NCBI GenBank assembly: GCA_000696115.1
Contig: JJOH01000002.1
Coordinates: forward strand, 155,230-219,229
Source: Streptomyces olindensis
GTDB lineage: Bacteria > Actinomycetota > Actinomycetes > Streptomycetales > Streptomycetaceae
Direction of reading: 5' to 3'
DNA length: 64,000 nucleotides
How positions within the stretch are numbered: the stretch's first letter is position 1; every line of letters begins with the position of its first letter. A model generated the notes under the pieces. It did no database searches. It had not been told where the DNA came from and saw nothing but the letters and a program-made list of their open reading frames with translations. This document shows, in pieces, positions 61,707-64,000 of this stretch. The translations under genes were made by a program, and so were the position numbers.

Positions 61707-62123
61707 TCAGCGGGACGCGAGTGCGCGCGGCTCCAGCGCCGCCGCGTGGGCGTCCATCCGCTCGGCGGCCAGGATCGCGGCCGCCGTGTCGGCGCGGGAG
61801 GCGGCGACGACCAGGGCCCGGCCGGCCAGGGCGTGCGCCCGCCGGTGCAGGGCGGCGGCGTTCCGCTCGCGCCGCGTGCCGGTCACCCGGGCCGGGGCGG
61901 TGCCGCCCCTCAGTCGGCCCACCTGCTCCGCGAGCCGCTCCGCCGCCGTGTCCAGGTCGGACGAGCCCTCCAGCGCGCGCAGCTCGTCCGTGACGGCGAG
62001 CAGGGCGGCGAGATGGCCCGCGAGCTGGATGTCCAGCTCTTCCTCACGGGAACGGTGGGGGAAGTCCGGGTGGGGGCCGTCCACCGTGCTGTGGACCGAC
62101 TTGGTGCGGATCGGTTCGTACAT
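61707..62123 (-). CDS. small Ala-rich helical protein of unknown function
   Basis: A 138-residue soluble protein, mostly alpha-helical and rich in Ala, Arg and Glu (LDIQLAGHLAALLAVTDELR, LDTAAERLAEQVGRLRGG). No membrane segment or known domain is seen. ATG 62123 follows AGGAGG with a 7-base spacer, better than the ATG 33 bases upstream. A good promoter, with TAGGAT as -10 and a dyad inside its spacer, precedes it, so it is probably regulated as a single gene. Function unknown. Confidence 0.75.
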   Translation of the reverse strand: MYEPIRTKSVHSTVDGPHPDFPHRSREEELDIQLAGHLAALLAVTDELRALEGSSDLDTAAERLAEQVGRLRGGTAPARVTGTRRERNAAALHRRAHALAGRALVVAASRADTAAAILAAERMDAHAAALEPRALASR

Positions 62124-62154
62124 GGGAGGGCCTCCTGAATGCTTGCAGGAAACC

Positions 62155-62177
62155 ATCCTAGCTTAGATTTCGTCTAA
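62155..62177 (-). promoter_or_regulatory. promoter with operator-like dyad before the small helical gene
   Basis: Read on the minus strand, TTAGA-CGAAA-TCTAA (62163-62177) is followed after two bases by TAGGAT (62155-62160), the Streptomyces -10 consensus. The dyad occupies the -35/-10 spacer, the usual place for a repressor. Confidence 0.6.
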
Positions 62178-62236
62178 AGTTGAGTTGCTCACAAAACCGG
62201 ACTGGCCGCATACATACCGTGAACGGAGTGCCGGGG

Positions 62237-63448
62237 TCAGTGCTGGCTGTAGCCGTCCAGGAAGTGCCCGATCCGCCCCACCGCGTCGCGCAGGTCCCCG
62301 ACCGTCGGCAGCGTCACCACCCGGAAGTGGTCCGGCTCCGGCCAGTTGAAGCCGGTGCCCTGGACGACCATGATCTTCTCCCGCCGGAGCAGGTCCAGGA
62401 CCATCCGCCGGTCGTCCTTGATCTTGAAGACCTTGGGGTCGAGGCGCGGGAAGAGGTACAGCGCCCCCTTCGGCTTCACGCACGTCACGCCCGGGATCTG
62501 GGTGAGCAGCTCGTAGGCGACGTCCCGCTGCTCGCGCAGCCGCCCGCCCGGCAGCACCAGGTCGTTGATCGTCTGCCGTCCGCTGAGCGCGGCGACCACG
62601 CCGTGCTGTCCCGGCATGTTCGCGCACAGGCGCATGTTCGCCAGGATCGTCAGGCCCTCGATGTAGGAGTCGGCGTGCGCCCGCGGCCCGGAGATCGACA
62701 TCCAGCCCACCCGGTAGCCGGCCACCCGGTACGCCTTCGACATGCCGTTGAAGGTAAGGGTGAGCAGGTCGGGCGCGACGGCGGCGGTCGGCGTGTGCGT
62801 GGCGCCGTCGTACAGGATCTTGTCGTAGATCTGGTCCGAGCAGACCAGCAGGTTGTGGCGGCGGGCGATGTCGGTCAGGCCCTTGATCATCGCCTCGTCG
62901 TAGACCGCGCCCGTCGGGTTGTTCGGGTTGATGATCACGATCGCCTTGGTGCGGTCGGTGACCCTGCGCTCGACGTCGGCGAGGTCGGGCATCCAGTCGG
63001 CCTGCTCGTCGCAGCGGTAGTGCACGGCGGTGCCGCCGGACAGGGAGACGGCGGCGGTCCACAGCGGGTAGTCGGGCGCGGGCACGAGGACCTCGTCGCC
63101 GTCGTCCAGCAGGCCCTGCATCGCCATCACGATCAGCTCGGAGACGCCGTTGCCGATGAAGACGTGCTCGACGTCCGTCTCGATGCCGAGGGTCTGGTTG
63201 TGCATCACGACCGCGCGGCGGGCGGCCAGCAGGCCCTTCGCGTCCCCGTAGCCGTGGGCCGAGGAGACGTTGCGGAGGATGTCCTCCAGGATCTCGGGCG
63301 GGCACTCGAAGCCGAACGCCGCCGGGTTGCCCGTGTTCAGCTTGAGGATCCGGTGACCGGCCGCTTCCAGCCGCATCGCCTCCTCGAGCACCGGGCCCCG
63401 GATCTCGTAACAGACGTTGGCGAGCTTGGTCGACTGGATCACCTGCAT
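62237..63448 (-). CDS. alanine/aspartate-type aminotransferase (PLP class I)
   Basis: A 403-residue cytosolic aminotransferase. The PLP lysine is K238 in NGMSKAYRVAGYRVGW, NPNNPTGAVYDE binds the cofactor ring, and FRVVTLP near the C-terminus holds the substrate-binding Arg. The opening (STKLANVCYEIRGPVLEEAM) matches the AlaA/AlaT group, which makes alanine from pyruvate and glutamate, rather than classical AspC. TAAGCT, a TANNNT hexamer, sits seven bases before the ATG with no ribosome site, which suggests a leaderless transcript. It is divergent from the Gly-rich gene at the window edge. Confidence 0.9.
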   Translation of the reverse strand: MQVIQSTKLANVCYEIRGPVLEEAMRLEAAGHRILKLNTGNPAAFGFECPPEILEDILRNVSSAHGYGDAKGLLAARRAVVMHNQTLGIETDVEHVFIGNGVSELIVMAMQGLLDDGDEVLVPAPDYPLWTAAVSLSGGTAVHYRCDEQADWMPDLADVERRVTDRTKAIVIINPNNPTGAVYDEAMIKGLTDIARRHNLLVCSDQIYDKILYDGATHTPTAAVAPDLLTLTFNGMSKAYRVAGYRVGWMSISGPRAHADSYIEGLTILANMRLCANMPGQHGVVAALSGRQTINDLVLPGGRLREQRDVAYELLTQIPGVTCVKPKGALYLFPRLDPKVFKIKDDRRMVLDLLRREKIMVVQGTGFNWPEPDHFRVVTLPTVGDLRDAVGRIGHFLDGYSQH

Positions 63449-63560
63449 GTCTGGGAGCTTACGGCCCGGTAACGCCTCTCGGGTCGTGTTTTCCGCCACG
63501 TGAGACGCGGCGATTTGGGTGGATATCGCCGCACGCTGTCCCACCAGCACCTCCTGTCCC

Positions 63561-63566
63561 TAGAAT
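63561..63566 (+). promoter_or_regulatory. -10-like TAGAAT before the edge gene
   Basis: TAGAAT lies eight bases before the ATG at 63575, the spacing expected for a leaderless mRNA. The -35 is unclear. Confidence 0.4.
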
Positions 63567-63574
63567 GCGCCGCC

Positions 63575-64000
63575 ATGTCCAAGTCATTCGAATACGCCGA
63601 CGGAGCGACCGGCGGCGAGCCCCAGGGGCCGCCGAACGTGTACCTGCCGCAGGCCGCCCCGCCCCCGGCGTACGACGGGTACGCCGATCCGGCGGCGGCG
63701 CACGGATGGCAGGACGTGTACGGCGACACGGACCGGGCGGGCACCGCGGGGGCCATGGGGGCGGCGGGGGCTACGGCTACCGGAGAGGCTGTCGGCGCCA
63801 CAGGGGTCGCAGGGGCCACAGGGGCCACAGAGGCACTCGGGGCCGCCGGGCTCACGGAGGCCATGCACGGCGCGGCGGGCGCGGGGGTCATGGGAGTCAC
63901 CGGAGTCGCGGGAGCCCCCGGAGTCACGGGAACCGCCGGAGTCACGGGCGCCACCGGCGGCGCGGGGCTCACCGGTCCGGGCGACACAGGCGGCATGGGT
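63575..64000 (+). CDS. partial protein with Pro-rich head and collagen-like Gly-X-Y region
   Basis: An open frame that runs off the right edge; 142 codons are present without a stop. It starts SKSFEYADGATGGEPQ, passes through a Pro/Tyr-rich stretch (VYLPQAAPPPAYDGYADP) and enters a Gly-, Ala-, Thr- and Val-rich region in which Gly recurs mostly every third residue (GVTGVAGAPGVTGTAGVTGA). That is a collagen-like or low-complexity linker pattern. What follows outside the window decides its identity. It is divergent from the aminotransferase. I see no signal peptide, so a cytosolic N-terminus of a larger, perhaps membrane, protein is possible. Confidence 0.65.
   Translation, partial: MSKSFEYADGATGGEPQGPPNVYLPQAAPPPAYDGYADPAAAHGWQDVYGDTDRAGTAGAMGAAGATATGEAVGATGVAGATGATEALGAAGLTEAMHGAAGAGVMGVTGVAGAPGVTGTAGVTGATGGAGLTGPGDTGGMG

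Overview
This window looks like chromosomal DNA from a Streptomyces or close relative. GC content is very high, GTG and TTG starts are frequent, and it carries a mycothiol S-conjugate amidase, a GTP-type PEP carboxykinase and many secreted proteins. From memory only, the order alcohol dehydrogenase - msrA - cystathionine gamma-synthase - ilvA - drug ABC pair - greA - mca - PEP carboxykinase resembles the S. coelicolor SCO4945-SCO4979 core. No alignment was run, and no RNA genes, CRISPR array, IS element or phage genes were seen.

Layout. 0.1-25 kb is mostly core-like: a secreted subtilase, a monooxygenase-globin fusion, an MmyB-type regulator divergent from an alcohol dehydrogenase, small enzymes and membrane proteins, msrA, cystathionine gamma-synthase, a sigma-like regulator trio, MarR, ilvA, a DrrAB-type exporter, greA, mca and a large NB-ARC/TPR protein. 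25.2-41.8 kb looks accessory. An ImmA/IrrE-type peptidase, a quinone reductase and an XRE regulator lie on the left and a seven-helix MAB_1171c-type membrane protein on the right. Between them sits a biosynthetic cluster led by a 2-epi-5-epi-valiolone synthase, followed by SDR, HAD phosphatase, ROK kinase, two zinc dehydrogenases, a TIM-barrel isomerase, an MFS exporter, an alpha/beta hydrolase and an acyltransferase - MFS - acyltransferase block. This predicts a C7-cyclitol pathway. No aminotransferase or glycosyltransferase lies inside it, so the product is probably not an acarbose- or validamycin-type aminocyclitol; an acylated, exported cyclitol is my inference.

42-64 kb holds a DUF255 thioredoxin-fold protein, a translationally coupled glycan operon (processive GT2, GT39-like transferase, polyprenyl-phosphate sugar synthase with GtrA tail, secreted copper-radical oxidase), a Mut7-C protein, TetR, hemolysin III, PEP carboxykinase, a secreted beta-propeller protein, a TelA/VWA/solute-binding operon, an alanine-type aminotransferase and, running off the right edge, a Gly-X-Y-rich protein. 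Notable non-coding signals include an AT-rich 16-bp dyad shared by two promoters of the cyclitol cluster, three copies of an octamer between the MmyB regulator and its target, SARP-like heptamers before the NB-ARC gene, and several tandem repeats of 11, 16, 18, 27 and about 51 bp.
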